From Burkholderiales bacterium 8X (GTDB lineage: Bacteria > Pseudomonadota > Gammaproteobacteria > Burkholderiales > Burkholderiaceae_C), in the NCBI GenBank assembly GCA_902506565.1, contig LR732703.1, positions 689-64,688 of the forward strand: a stretch of 64,000 bases of DNA, written 5' to 3'. The position numbers and the translations under genes are program-made. The stretch's first letter is position 1. Every line of letters starts with the position of its first letter. Of this stretch, positions 46,767 to 55,348 are shown piece by piece. Below the pieces are notes generated by a model that had not been told where the DNA came from, made no database searches, and was given only the letters and a program-made list of their open reading frames with translations.

Positions 46767-47463
46767 CCTGCTCGCCTTCGACACCAGCACCGAGGTGCTC
46801 ACGGTCGCCGTGCTTCAGGGCGACCGCATCTTCGAGCACCGGGGCGAGGGCGGCGCCGCGGCTTCGGCGGCGCTGCTGCCGGCGATCCTGCGCCTGCTGT
46901 CGGACGCCGGCCTGGCGCCGGCCTCGCTCGACGCCGTGGTGTTCGGCCGGGGTCCGGGCTCGTTCACGGGCCTGCGCACTGCCTGTTCGGTGGCGCAGGG
47001 CTTCGGCTGGGGCGCCGGCGTGCCGGTGCTGCCGATCGACACGCTCCACGCCGTGGCCGAGGACGCCCGGCATCGGTTCGGCAGCGAGCGCGTGATGGCG
47101 GTGCTCGATGCCCGCATGGACCAGGTCTACGCGGCCGGCTACGACTTCTCGAAAAGTTCGGCGGTGGGCGTGACGGAGGCGGTCGAGCCGGCGTTGCTCG
47201 CACCCGAGCAGGTCGAGCTGCCGGTTGGCTGGGTCATGGCGGGCAATGCCTTCGAGGCCTACGGCGAGCGCCTGCCTTCCGGGGGTGCGCGCCATGCGGC
47301 GCTGCCGCTGGCGACCGCCCTGCTTCGGCTGGCGCCGGCCATGCTCGCCGCAGGAAGGGCGGTCGCGCCCGAGCTCGCGCAGCCCGTGTACGTTCGCGAT
47401 AAAGTCGCGCAGACCACGCAGGAACGGGCCGACGCCAAGGCGGCGGCCGGCGGACCCCGATGA
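46759..47463 (+). CDS. tsaB: tRNA t6A biosynthesis protein TsaB
   Basis: 234-residue ASKHA-fold partner of TsaD in the t6A complex. LLAFDTSTEVLTVAVL at the N terminus, FGRGPGSFTGLRTACSVAQG near 62 and AVLDARMDQVYAA near 115 are characteristic. Followed by rimI, as in many Burkholderiales. Confidence 0.93.
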   Translation: MASLLAFDTSTEVLTVAVLQGDRIFEHRGEGGAAASAALLPAILRLLSDAGLAPASLDAVVFGRGPGSFTGLRTACSVAQGFGWGAGVPVLPIDTLHAVAEDARHRFGSERVMAVLDARMDQVYAAGYDFSKSSAVGVTEAVEPALLAPEQVELPVGWVMAGNAFEAYGERLPSGGARHAALPLATALLRLAPAMLAAGRAVAPELAQPVYVRDKVAQTTQERADAKAAAGGPR

Positions 47464-47521
47464 GCATCGGCGGCCGCCGCGATCCGGCTCCGAGCCCGGC
47501 GCGAAGCATCAAGGTATTCGT

Positions 47522-48181
47522 ATGAGCGCACTTCCCCTGCAGCCCCGCGAGGCGCGGCTCGAGGCGATCACCCCCGAGCGGATCGCCGCCGTCTCGGCGG
47601 TCGAGCAACAGGTCTACAGCCACCCGTGGTCGCCGACCAACTTCTCCGACTCGCTGATCGCCGGCTACCAATGCCAATGCCTGGTCGGGCCGCCCGCGTC
47701 CGACGGGGCGCCGCCGGTTGCGGCCGAAGGCCGTACCTTGTGGAGCCGCTGGGCCGGCACCGGCAAGCCCGCTGCCGCGGCGCCGGCACCCAGCCCGGCC
47801 GCCACGCCCGCGGTCCCTGCGGCGCCGGTCACCCTGCTGCCCGACGGCTCGACGCTGATCGGCTACTACATCGCGATGAAGGGCGTCGACGAGGTCCACC
47901 TGCTCAACATCACCGTGGCGCCGGCGTTCCAGCGCCAGGGTTGGGCGTCGATGATGCTGGAGCTCCTGGCCACCTGGTCGCGCGGGCAGGGTGCCCAGTG
48001 GTTGTGGCTCGAGGCCCGTGCCAGCAACCTGCGGGCGCTGGAGGTGTACGAACGACACGGCTATCGGCGGGTCGGCCTTCGCAAGGCCTATTACCCCGGA
48101 CACGGCGGCGTCCGCGAGAACGCCGTGGTCATGAGCCTGCGATTGAACGAATCGCCGAGCGCCTGGGGCGGCCTTCAATGA
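47522..48181 (+). CDS. rimI: Ribosomal protein alanine N-acetyltransferase RimI
   Basis: GNAT enzyme that acetylates the N terminus of ribosomal protein S18. 219 residues against about 150 usually: an Ala/Pro-rich insertion of about 60 residues (roughly 58-115) splits the N-terminal part. Acetyl-CoA motif VAPAFQRQGWASMMLELL near 140 and EARASNLRALEVYERHGYRRV near 165 are intact. Overlaps the next gene by four bases. Confidence 0.9.
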   Translation: MSALPLQPREARLEAITPERIAAVSAVEQQVYSHPWSPTNFSDSLIAGYQCQCLVGPPASDGAPPVAAEGRTLWSRWAGTGKPAAAAPAPSPAATPAVPAAPVTLLPDGSTLIGYYIAMKGVDEVHLLNITVAPAFQRQGWASMMLELLATWSRGQGAQWLWLEARASNLRALEVYERHGYRRVGLRKAYYPGHGGVRENAVVMSLRLNESPSAWGGLQ

Positions 48182-49065
48182 ACGAGACGAGCTTGAACCT
48201 GGACGCTCGCCAGCGGGCCATGCTCGAGGAGATGGGCGTCAAGGTCTGGTGGCCAGCGACCGCGCGCACTTCGAATGGGCCGGCGGTGGAAGCGCCGGGC
48301 GATGCAAGTCCGAACCCGGACCGAGTGGCGTCGGAACCGCCGGGTCGAGCGAACGCGCCTTCGGCTTCGCAAGCTACTTCGAATCAAGAATCGGACATCT
48401 CCGCGACCGTTCGGTTGGCGCCGAATGCCAGCCGACGAGCGCCGTCGGTCTCGCCGTCGCCGACCGGGCCGGCCTCTTCGCCGGCGCCAGCCGCACCCGC
48501 GCACGGCGCGGCGGTGCTGGTGCAGGCGCCGATTCGACTCGACCTTGGCCAAGGCCCCGCGCAAGGCGGCTGGCTGATCGTCGCGGACATGCCGCCGGAG
48601 CTGGATGGCCGCCACGGCGAGCCGTTCGCGGGCGATGCCGGCAAATTGCTCCACAACATGCTGCGCGCATTGCGGCTGCATGACGGCGGCACGCCGGTAC
48701 ACCTGATGCGCACGCATCGCGGCGTGGCATCGGGCCAGCCCGGCACGCCGGCACCGTTCGCCCGGCGGTTCGCCGAGGAGGCCTCGGCCTTGCGACCGCG
48801 CGTGATCCTCGCGATGGGTCCGCTCGCCGGGCAGGAGCTGATCCAGAGCGCCGAGCCGCTCGGCAAGCTGCGGGGCCGTGTCGCCAGGCTCGGCATGCCT
48901 GCGGTCGGTCTCGATCCGGCCACGCCGGTGGTGGTCACCTACCACCCGGCCTACCTGTTGCGCAGCCCGGCCGACAAGGCGCGGGCCTGGTGCGACCTGT
49001 GCCTGGCAGCGGAGCAGGCGTCGGGGATGCCTGCTGCCGCCGGGCCGCCGGCGTCCGCCACCTAG
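48178..49065 (+). CDS. Uracil-DNA glycosylase-like protein with degenerate motifs
   Basis: 295 residues. The N-terminal third is a Ser/Pro/Ala-rich tract; the rest follows the family 4-like UDG plan (ADMPPELDGRHGEPFAGDAGKLLHNML near 140, AMGPLAGQELI near 220, VTYHPAYLLRSP near 255). Motif A, usually GEAPG, reads ADMPP, and the four Cys that bind an iron-sulfur cluster in family 4 enzymes are missing. The HPAYLL motif is kept. Glycosylase activity is uncertain. Coupled to rimI by ATGA. Confidence 0.72.
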   Translation: MNETSLNLDARQRAMLEEMGVKVWWPATARTSNGPAVEAPGDASPNPDRVASEPPGRANAPSASQATSNQESDISATVRLAPNASRRAPSVSPSPTGPASSPAPAAPAHGAAVLVQAPIRLDLGQGPAQGGWLIVADMPPELDGRHGEPFAGDAGKLLHNMLRALRLHDGGTPVHLMRTHRGVASGQPGTPAPFARRFAEEASALRPRVILAMGPLAGQELIQSAEPLGKLRGRVARLGMPAVGLDPATPVVVTYHPAYLLRSPADKARAWCDLCLAAEQASGMPAAAGPPASAT

Positions 49066-49068
49066 AAT
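49063..49068 (+). promoter_or_regulatory. Candidate -10 element of pyrF
   Basis: TAGAAT, partly overlapping the UDG-like stop codon, 7 bases before the pyrF ATG; no Shine-Dalgarno. Confidence 0.35.
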
Positions 49069-49075
49069 TCCGCCG

Positions 49076-49900
49076 ATGACTTTCCTGGACAAGCTGCGCA
49101 CCGCCGAGCGCCAGAACGGCTCCATGCTGTGCGTCGGCCTCGATCCTGAACCTTCCCGCTTTCCCACGCACCTCTGCAACGACGCGAGCAAGATCTTCGA
49201 GTTCTGCGCCCGCATCGTCGATGCCACCGCCGACCTGGCGATCGCGTTCAAGCCGCAGATCGCGTACTTCTCTTCCCATGGTGCCGAGACCCAGCTCGAG
49301 CAGCTGATGGAACACATCCGCCGCCATGCGCCGCACGTGCCGACCATCCTCGACGCCAAGCGGGGCGACATCGGCTCCACCGCCGAGCAATATGCGCGCG
49401 AGGCTTTCGAGCGCTATGGCGCGGATGCGGTCACGCTGTCGCCGTTCATGGGCTTCGATTCGGTCGAGCCGTACCTCCGCCACGAAGGAAAAGGCGCTTT
49501 CCTGCTCTGCCGAACCAGCAACCCCGGCGGCGCCGATCTGCAGGGCCAGCGGCTGGCGGGCCTGCCCGGCGAACCTTTTTTGTATGAACACGTAGCCGGA
49601 CTGGCCCAGGGGCCCTGGAACCTGAACGGCCAGCTCGGGCTGGTCGTCGGCGCGACCTACCCGGCCGAGATCGAGCGGGTCCGCCAACTGGCGCCGACCG
49701 TGCCGTTGCTGATTCCCGGCGTCGGCGCCCAGGGCGGCGATCCGGTCGCCACCGTTCGAGCCGGTTGGCGTCCCGATGCCCCGATCGTGGTCAATTCGTC
49801 CCGGGCCATCATCTATGCGTCGGCCGAACTCGGCTTCGCCGAAGCCGCCCGGCGCGAGGCTCGCCGGACCCGCGACCTGCTCGAGTCCGCGAAGGGCTGA
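49076..49900 (+). CDS. pyrF: Orotidine 5'-phosphate decarboxylase
   Basis: Last step of UMP synthesis. 274 residues of the longer, type 2 subgroup. CVGLDPEPSRFP near 20, catalytic stretch ILDAKRGDIGSTAEQYA near 93, and the phosphate-site NSSRAIIYAS near 241. Chosen start at ATG 49076; upstream codons belong to the UDG-like gene frame region. Confidence 0.95.
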   Translation: MTFLDKLRTAERQNGSMLCVGLDPEPSRFPTHLCNDASKIFEFCARIVDATADLAIAFKPQIAYFSSHGAETQLEQLMEHIRRHAPHVPTILDAKRGDIGSTAEQYAREAFERYGADAVTLSPFMGFDSVEPYLRHEGKGAFLLCRTSNPGGADLQGQRLAGLPGEPFLYEHVAGLAQGPWNLNGQLGLVVGATYPAEIERVRQLAPTVPLLIPGVGAQGGDPVATVRAGWRPDAPIVVNSSRAIIYASAELGFAEAARREARRTRDLLESAKG

Positions 49901-49941
49901 TTGCCGCTTTTTCTGTCTTTTTGGTCCGGCGGTTGTATCCA

Positions 49942-49960
49942 TGTGACAAATAAAGTCACA
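49942..49960. promoter_or_regulatory. 19-bp AT-rich palindrome upstream of the DUF1800 gene
   Basis: TGTGAC-AAATAAA-GTCACA, perfect 6-bp arms, followed by TTTGTTAACAG, a strongly AT-rich patch in a GC-rich context, about 120 bases before the DUF1800 start. Likely a regulator site; it differs from CRP (TGTGA-N6-TCACA) in spacing. Confidence 0.55.
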
Positions 49961-50078
49961 TTTGTTAACAGTCCTTGTCCTACAGACCTCGTTTAGAGTC
50001 GCCGCAGCCCGCAATCCTGTCGGCACAACTATTGCCTCCTGATCGAACGGCTGCATCGCCGCAGGAGTGAGGAAACGC

Positions 50079-51953
50079 ATGGTCGAAGACTTGACGACCG
50101 GTCGCCCCGACGCGACCGCGGAGGCTTTGCGCGCGCCAGACACCTTGGTGTCCGAGGCCGCGCCCAGCACACCCGGACTCTCGGCTGCGGCGGCGCTTGC
50201 CGCGGCAGCGGCCCTCGCGGCTTGCGGCGGAGGCGGCGGTAGCGGAAGCGGCGGGGGCGGGGGCGGCTTCGGCAGCACCGGCGCCTTCGGCCTCTCCGGC
50301 AGCGGCAGCAACGGCGAGGTCTCGGTCCAGGCGGGCACGCTGACCGGCATCGTCAACACCGATACCGCCCGCACCTACATCTACACCGAAGCCAAGACCG
50401 ACGAGGAGGCTGCCCGCTTCCTGTTGCAGTCGACCTTCTCGGCTTCCGAGGCCGAGATCGCCGCGGTGCGCAACAAGGGCTACCTGGTCTGGCTGGGCGA
50501 GCAGGTCGACCGCGCGCCCGAGCAGACCGGCTGGAACTGGATCGCGAGCAAGCCCTACGACGCGGTCAACGCCGACGACATGATCTGGAACCAGCTCATG
50601 ACCTCGCCGGATGCCTTCCGCAAGCGCATGGCGCTGGTCTTCACCGAGATCTTCGTGGTCTCGATGAACGACATCGGCTCCAGCTGGACCCCGTACATGA
50701 TGGCCCAGTACTGGGACACCATGGTCGCCGGCGTCACCGGCAACTTCCGCAAGCTGCTCGAGGACATTGCCCTGAACCCGGCGATGGGCTTCTACCTCAA
50801 CACCAAGGGCAACCAGAAGGAAAACGCCCAGGGCCGGCAGCCGGACGAGAACTTCGCGCGCGAGGTCATGCAGCTCATGACGCTCGGCCTCTACCAGCTG
50901 AATGCGGACGGCACCGTCAAGATCGGCGCCGACGGCAATCCGCTCGACAGCTATTCGCAGGACGACGTCACCAACCTGGCGCGGGTCTTCACCGGCTACG
51001 ACCTCGACATCCGCAACGACGAGAAGAGCGGCACGCCCGGCGCCTTCACGCCGCCGGGCGCCAACTACACGATCGAGAGCAACGCCTGGACCCGGCGGCC
51101 GATGTCGATCACGGCTTCGCGGCATTCCACGCTGCAGGCCAATTTCCTGGGCGCTACCGTGCCTGCCAATGCGGACGGCGCCACCGCGCTTCGCATCGCG
51201 CTCGACGCCCTGTTCAATCATCCGAACGTCGGGCCCTTCATCTGCAAGCAGCTGATCCAGCGGCTGGTCACCAGCAACCCGAGCACGGCCTACGTGAAGC
51301 GGGTCGCGGACATCTTCGCGAACAACGGCTCGGGCGTGCGCGGCGACATGAAGAGCGTCTTCGCCGCCGTGCTGCTCGACAACGAGGCCCGCAGCCCCGC
51401 TGGCCTGACCGACGCCACCTTCGGACGCCTGCGCGAGCCGATGCTGCGGCTGGTGCAGTGGGCCCGCAATTTCGGCGCCGCCTCGACCAGCGGCAACTGG
51501 AAGATCGGCGACCTGTCGCGGCCGAACGACCAGCTGGGGCAGAGCCCGCTGCGCTCGCCGTCGGTGTTCAACTTCTTCCGGCCGGGCTACGTGCCGCCGT
51601 CGACCTCGATCGCCGCCAACAAGCTGGTCGCGCCCGAGTTCCAGATGGTCAACGAGACCAGCGTCGGCGGCTACATCAACTACATGCAGAACCAGCTGCC
51701 GAAAAACGGCAAGGACGTCAACGTCGCGTACGCCGCCGAGCTGGCGCTGGTGCTCGACCCGGCCGGCCTGGTGCGCCGGCTCAACCTGCTCATGACCGGC
51801 AACCAGTTGTCGGCCGCGACCGTCAACGTGATCGTGAACGCGCTGGCCACGCCCGCCGTGACAGCGACCAGCAACGACACGGTCAAGCTCAATCGCATCT
51901 ATGCCGCCGTGCTGCTGGTGATGGCATCGCCCCAGTACCTGATCCAGAAATAA
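50079..51953 (+). CDS. DUF1800 family exported protein
   Basis: 624 residues from ATG 50079, with GAGG 7 bases upstream; a GTG at 50067 is an alternative. Residues about 40-60 form a hydrophobic Ala-rich segment ending LAACGGGGG, a lipobox-like site with an unusually long N region, then a Gly/Ser linker. The DUF1800 domain covers most of the rest (RFLLQSTFSASEAEIAAV near 105, DENFAREVMQLMTLGLYQL near 260, FNFFRPGYVPP near 500). Function unknown; such genes are regularly followed by DUF1501 genes, as here (10 bases). Confidence 0.82.
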   Translation: MVEDLTTGRPDATAEALRAPDTLVSEAAPSTPGLSAAAALAAAAALAACGGGGGSGSGGGGGGFGSTGAFGLSGSGSNGEVSVQAGTLTGIVNTDTARTYIYTEAKTDEEAARFLLQSTFSASEAEIAAVRNKGYLVWLGEQVDRAPEQTGWNWIASKPYDAVNADDMIWNQLMTSPDAFRKRMALVFTEIFVVSMNDIGSSWTPYMMAQYWDTMVAGVTGNFRKLLEDIALNPAMGFYLNTKGNQKENAQGRQPDENFAREVMQLMTLGLYQLNADGTVKIGADGNPLDSYSQDDVTNLARVFTGYDLDIRNDEKSGTPGAFTPPGANYTIESNAWTRRPMSITASRHSTLQANFLGATVPANADGATALRIALDALFNHPNVGPFICKQLIQRLVTSNPSTAYVKRVADIFANNGSGVRGDMKSVFAAVLLDNEARSPAGLTDATFGRLREPMLRLVQWARNFGAASTSGNWKIGDLSRPNDQLGQSPLRSPSVFNFFRPGYVPPSTSIAANKLVAPEFQMVNETSVGGYINYMQNQLPKNGKDVNVAYAAELALVLDPAGLVRRLNLLMTGNQLSAATVNVIVNALATPAVTATSNDTVKLNRIYAAVLLVMASPQYLIQK

Positions 51954-51963
51954 GGCGACGACC

Positions 51964-53433
51964 ATGCATTTCATCGATCCTGCAGCGCATACCCGTCGCG
52001 CATTCCTCCGCCGCTCCGGGCAGCTGGCCATGACCGGCACCGCCCTTCCGTTCGCGCTCAACCTGGCCTCGATGGGCGAGGCCGCGGCGCAGGCCGCCTC
52101 GGGCGACGACTACAAGGCGCTGGTCTGCGTCTTCCTGTTCGGCGGCAACGACTACGCCAACACCGTGGTCACCTACGACGATCCGAGCTACACCGCCTAC
52201 AGCACCATCCGCGTGCCGCAGGCCTCGGGCGGCGTCGCCATCGCCAAGGCCGACCTCGCGCCGACGCTGCTGGTGCCCGACACGGCGCTTGCCGACGGGC
52301 GCCAGTACGCGCTGCACCCGGCCATGACCAAGCTGGCCGCGCTCTTCAACACCGACAAGAAGGTGGCGGTGCAGCTGAACGTCGGCCCGCTGGTCGTTCC
52401 GCTCACCCGCGCCACCTTCAACAACAGCAACAAGAAGCTCTACCCGGTGCCGCCGAAGCTGTTCTCGCACAACGACCAGCAGTCGACCTGGCAGTCGTCC
52501 TCGCCGGAAGGCTCGACGGTCGGCTGGGGCGGCAACATCGGCGACCTGGCGTTGACGCAGAACAGCAACTCGCTCTTCACCTGCATGTCGGTGGCGGGCA
52601 ATGCGGTGTTCCTCTCGGGCGATACGGCGCTGCAATACCAGGTGAGCACCGGCGGGGCGGTGGGCATCGCCAGCGTCAAGAACGCCAACACCTTCGGATC
52701 GACCGCCCTCAAGAACGCGATGGCACAGCTCGTGCAGGAAACCCGCGGCCACGCGCTCGAGAACGAATACAACCGCGTCACCAAGCGCGCGGTCGAGGCC
52801 GAGAGTTCGGTCACCGCCGCGATCCAGCCGGCCACCTTCGCGACCGATACCTTCGTCGGGTTGAACACCGGCCTCGCCAACCAGCTCAAGATGGTGGCGC
52901 GCATCATCCGCGGCCGCAGCACGCTTGGCGCCAAACGCCAGGTCTTCTTCGTGTCGATGGGCGGCTTCGACCTGCACGACAAGCTGATCGCCAACCAAGC
53001 GGGGCTCATGGGCCAGCTGAGCGATGCGCTCACGGCCTTCCACCAGCAGATGGTCGCGCAGGGCATGGCGGACAAGGTCACCGCCTTCACCGCGTCCGAC
53101 TTCGGCCGCACGCTCGCGAGCAACGGCGACGGTTCCGACCACGGCTGGGGCAGCCACCACTTCATCGTCGGCGGCGCGGTCAAGGGCAAGCAGCTCTACG
53201 GCACGCCGCAGGTGGTGAGCATCAACAACGACTCGAAGCTCCCCGGCTACGAAGGCCATGTGGGGCAGGGCCGGTTGATCCCGACCACTTCGGTCGACCA
53301 GTACGGCGCGACCCTGGCCAAGTGGTTCGGCGTGCCGGACGCCCAACTCCCGAGCATCCTGCCGAACCTGCGCAACTTCGGCGGCAGCTCGGGCGGCATC
53401 GCCTACCCGATCAACATGGGCTTCATGACCTGA
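51964..53433 (+). CDS. DUF1501 family Tat-exported protein
   Basis: 489 residues. Twin-arginine signal THTRRAFLRRSG-like stretch at about residues 10-18, then ALPFALNLASMGEAAA. The mature part has the alkaline-phosphatase-like DUF1501 fold: VFLFGGNDYANTVV near 57, FVSMGGFDLHDK near 320, FTASDFGRTLASNG near 375 and DHGWGSHHFIVGG near 392. Probably a periplasmic metal-dependent protein acting with the DUF1800 partner; substrate not known. Confidence 0.85.
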   Translation: MHFIDPAAHTRRAFLRRSGQLAMTGTALPFALNLASMGEAAAQAASGDDYKALVCVFLFGGNDYANTVVTYDDPSYTAYSTIRVPQASGGVAIAKADLAPTLLVPDTALADGRQYALHPAMTKLAALFNTDKKVAVQLNVGPLVVPLTRATFNNSNKKLYPVPPKLFSHNDQQSTWQSSSPEGSTVGWGGNIGDLALTQNSNSLFTCMSVAGNAVFLSGDTALQYQVSTGGAVGIASVKNANTFGSTALKNAMAQLVQETRGHALENEYNRVTKRAVEAESSVTAAIQPATFATDTFVGLNTGLANQLKMVARIIRGRSTLGAKRQVFFVSMGGFDLHDKLIANQAGLMGQLSDALTAFHQQMVAQGMADKVTAFTASDFGRTLASNGDGSDHGWGSHHFIVGGAVKGKQLYGTPQVVSINNDSKLPGYEGHVGQGRLIPTTSVDQYGATLAKWFGVPDAQLPSILPNLRNFGGSSGGIAYPINMGFMT

Positions 53434-53514
53434 GCCCGTGGGTTCCTGCTAGGTGCGCAAGGCGCCGTCATCCGGAATGATGGCGACCTTTCCAACACCG
53501 AAAAAAGGGAACTC

Positions 53515-53865
53515 ATGACTTACCAGGAAAGCTGCCACTGCGGCAGCATCGCGTTCGAGGTCGAGGGCCGGATCGAGCAGGCGATGTCCTGCAACTGCTC
53601 GATCTGTTCGCGCAAGGGTTCGCTGATGTGGTTCGTGCCGGCCGGCCATCTCACCCTCAGGACGCCGCAGGACGAGAACTTCGGCACCTACGTCTTCAAC
53701 CAGCACGTCATCCGGCATCGGTTCTGCAAGAACTGCGGCATCCATCCTTACGGCGAAGGCACCGACCCCAAGGGCCAGGCGATGGCGGCGATCAACATCC
53801 GCTGCCTCGAAGGCATCGACATCGACGCGATTCCGGTCACCCGCTACGACGGCAGGTCGGCATGA
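53515..53865 (+). CDS. GFA-family (glutathione-dependent formaldehyde-activating-like) protein, copy 1
   Basis: 116 residues with the zinc-binding pattern of the family: SCHCGSIAFEVEG, SCNCSICSRKG near 30 and FCKNCGIHPYG near 73. Members are often annotated for formaldehyde activation, but most have no proven activity. Preceded by AAAAAAGGGAACTC. Its stop overlaps the second GFA gene. Confidence 0.85.
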   Translation: MTYQESCHCGSIAFEVEGRIEQAMSCNCSICSRKGSLMWFVPAGHLTLRTPQDENFGTYVFNQHVIRHRFCKNCGIHPYGEGTDPKGQAMAAINIRCLEGIDIDAIPVTRYDGRSA

Positions 53866-54377
53866 GCGAAGGCGAGGCGCCGACCGAGCCAGCCTTTCCG
53901 GCCGCGGGCGGCTGCACCTGCCGCGCCGTGCGCTACCGCATGACCAGCCGGCCGCTCTTCGTGCATGGCTGCCATTGCCGCTGGTGCCAGCGCGAAAGCG
54001 GCTCGGCCTTCGCGCTCAACGCGATGATCGAAGCCGATCGGGTGCCGCTCGTCGCGGGCGACCCGGACATCGAGACGGTCGACACGCCATCGCACAGCGG
54101 CAAGGGACAGCAGATCGTGCGCTGCCGGCATTGCAAGGTGGCGCTCTGGAGCCATTACGCGGGCGCCGGGAAGACGATCAGCTTCGTGCGGGTCGGCACG
54201 CTCGACCAGCCGGATCTCCTGCCGCCGGACATCCACATCTTCACCGCCTCGAAACAGCCCTGGGTGATGCTGTCGCCGGACGTGCCGGCGGTGCCCGAGT
54301 ACTACCGGCGTTCGGCGCACTGGCCGGCCGAGAGCATCGAAAGGGCCGACGCCCTGCGCCGCCAGGCGACGGACTAG
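53862..54377 (+). CDS. GFA-family protein, copy 2
   Basis: 171 residues; GCTCRAVRYRM near 17, GCHCRWCQRESGS near 36 and VRCRHCKVALW near 88 are the zinc sites. Longer C terminus than copy 1. Coupled to copy 1 (ATGA). Its TAG stop shares CTAG with the convergent IclR gene stop. Confidence 0.85.
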   Translation: MSEGEAPTEPAFPAAGGCTCRAVRYRMTSRPLFVHGCHCRWCQRESGSAFALNAMIEADRVPLVAGDPDIETVDTPSHSGKGQQIVRCRHCKVALWSHYAGAGKTISFVRVGTLDQPDLLPPDIHIFTASKQPWVMLSPDVPAVPEYYRRSAHWPAESIERADALRRQATD

Positions 54378-55219
54378 CGCGCCTCGCCGGTCGAGTGGCG
54401 CACCGCTCCCAGCTGTTCGGAAATCCGGTCCGCACCCCGCGCCAGCGCCCGCGCGATCGGGCCCTCCCAGCCGGTGTCGAAGATCGCTGCCGGGCCGATC
54501 GCGGTCAGCGCCAGCACGATCGAGCCGGTGTGATCGAAGACCGGCGCCGACATCGCGTTCACGCCCGGCAGGATCTCGCCTTCGGAACGGCTCAGGCGGT
54601 GCTTTCGCACATCGACCAGCAGGGCCTCGAAGGACTTCCAGTCGGGTAGCGGCTGCAGCGGCGGATCGCCCTGCAGCCGCGCGGCCTCGAGCTTCGCCTC
54701 CTTGCGCTGGCGCTGCCGCTCTTCTTCGAGCGAACGCTTGACCACCGACGGATCGAGGTACGCGCCGAAGAGCCGCCCCGACGCGGTGTTGGTCAGCGAG
54801 AAGACCGTGCCGTGCCGCATGTTGACGTGCAGCGGCGCTGGCGATTCGGCAATCCGGACGATGGTCGCGCCGCGATCGCCCCAGACCGCGATCGCCACCG
54901 TCTGGCCGAGCTCGGCCGCGAGTTCGCCGATCAGCGGCGTCGCCACATGCACCGGGTTGGCTTGCTGCAGGCTGATCAGCCCCAGTTGCAATGCGAGCGG
55001 ACCGAGCAGATAGTGGCCGCTGCTGCGGTCCTGCTCGATCAGCCCGAGCCGCCCGAAGCTGACCATGTACGGATGAGCCTTGGCGGGCGACATGTCGGCC
55101 TCGCGCGCCAGGTCCTTGAGGGCCATCGGGCGACCGTGGTGTACCAGCGCGCGCAGCAGCTGGCCGCCCACCTCGATGCTCTGGATACCGCGCTGCGCCT
55201 TGTCGTTATCGCTCGTCAT
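54374..55219 (-). CDS. IclR-family transcriptional regulator
   Basis: 281 residues from ATG 55219 (GGAG 7 bases upstream; a GTG at 55225 would add two residues). The N-terminal winged helix contains MALKDLAREADMSPAKAHPY; the IclR effector domain spans about 90-275, with a charged Glu/Arg/Lys-rich insertion at about 165-185 that is unusual for the family. Divergent from the homogentisate operon and its probable regulator. Confidence 0.9.
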   Translation of the reverse strand: MTSDNDKAQRGIQSIEVGGQLLRALVHHGRPMALKDLAREADMSPAKAHPYMVSFGRLGLIEQDRSSGHYLLGPLALQLGLISLQQANPVHVATPLIGELAAELGQTVAIAVWGDRGATIVRIAESPAPLHVNMRHGTVFSLTNTASGRLFGAYLDPSVVKRSLEEERQRQRKEAKLEAARLQGDPPLQPLPDWKSFEALLVDVRKHRLSRSEGEILPGVNAMSAPVFDHTGSIVLALTAIGPAAIFDTGWEGPIARALARGADRISEQLGAVRHSTGEAR

Positions 55220-55288
55220 GGCCACTCCGACATTCGTTGATACAAAACCGGATTAGACATTAACCAACCCGCTGACTACACTCCCGTC

Positions 55289-55305
55289 ATTCGTTCTTTG
55301 CGAAT
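55289..55305. promoter_or_regulatory. Candidate IclR operator upstream of the homogentisate operon
   Basis: ATTCG-TTCTTTG-CGAAT inverted repeat in the divergent spacer; another ATTCGTT lies at 55232-55238 and an AACGAA near 55323. The spacer is AT-rich compared with the flanking genes. Confidence 0.5.
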
Positions 55306-55348
55306 CGATTCATCTTAGACAAACGAACAGCTCACCCGGAGACCCTCG

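Noticed and set aside
49942-49960. CRP binding site
   Set aside because: CRP needs TGTGA-N6-TCACA; here the half-sites are nine bases apart.
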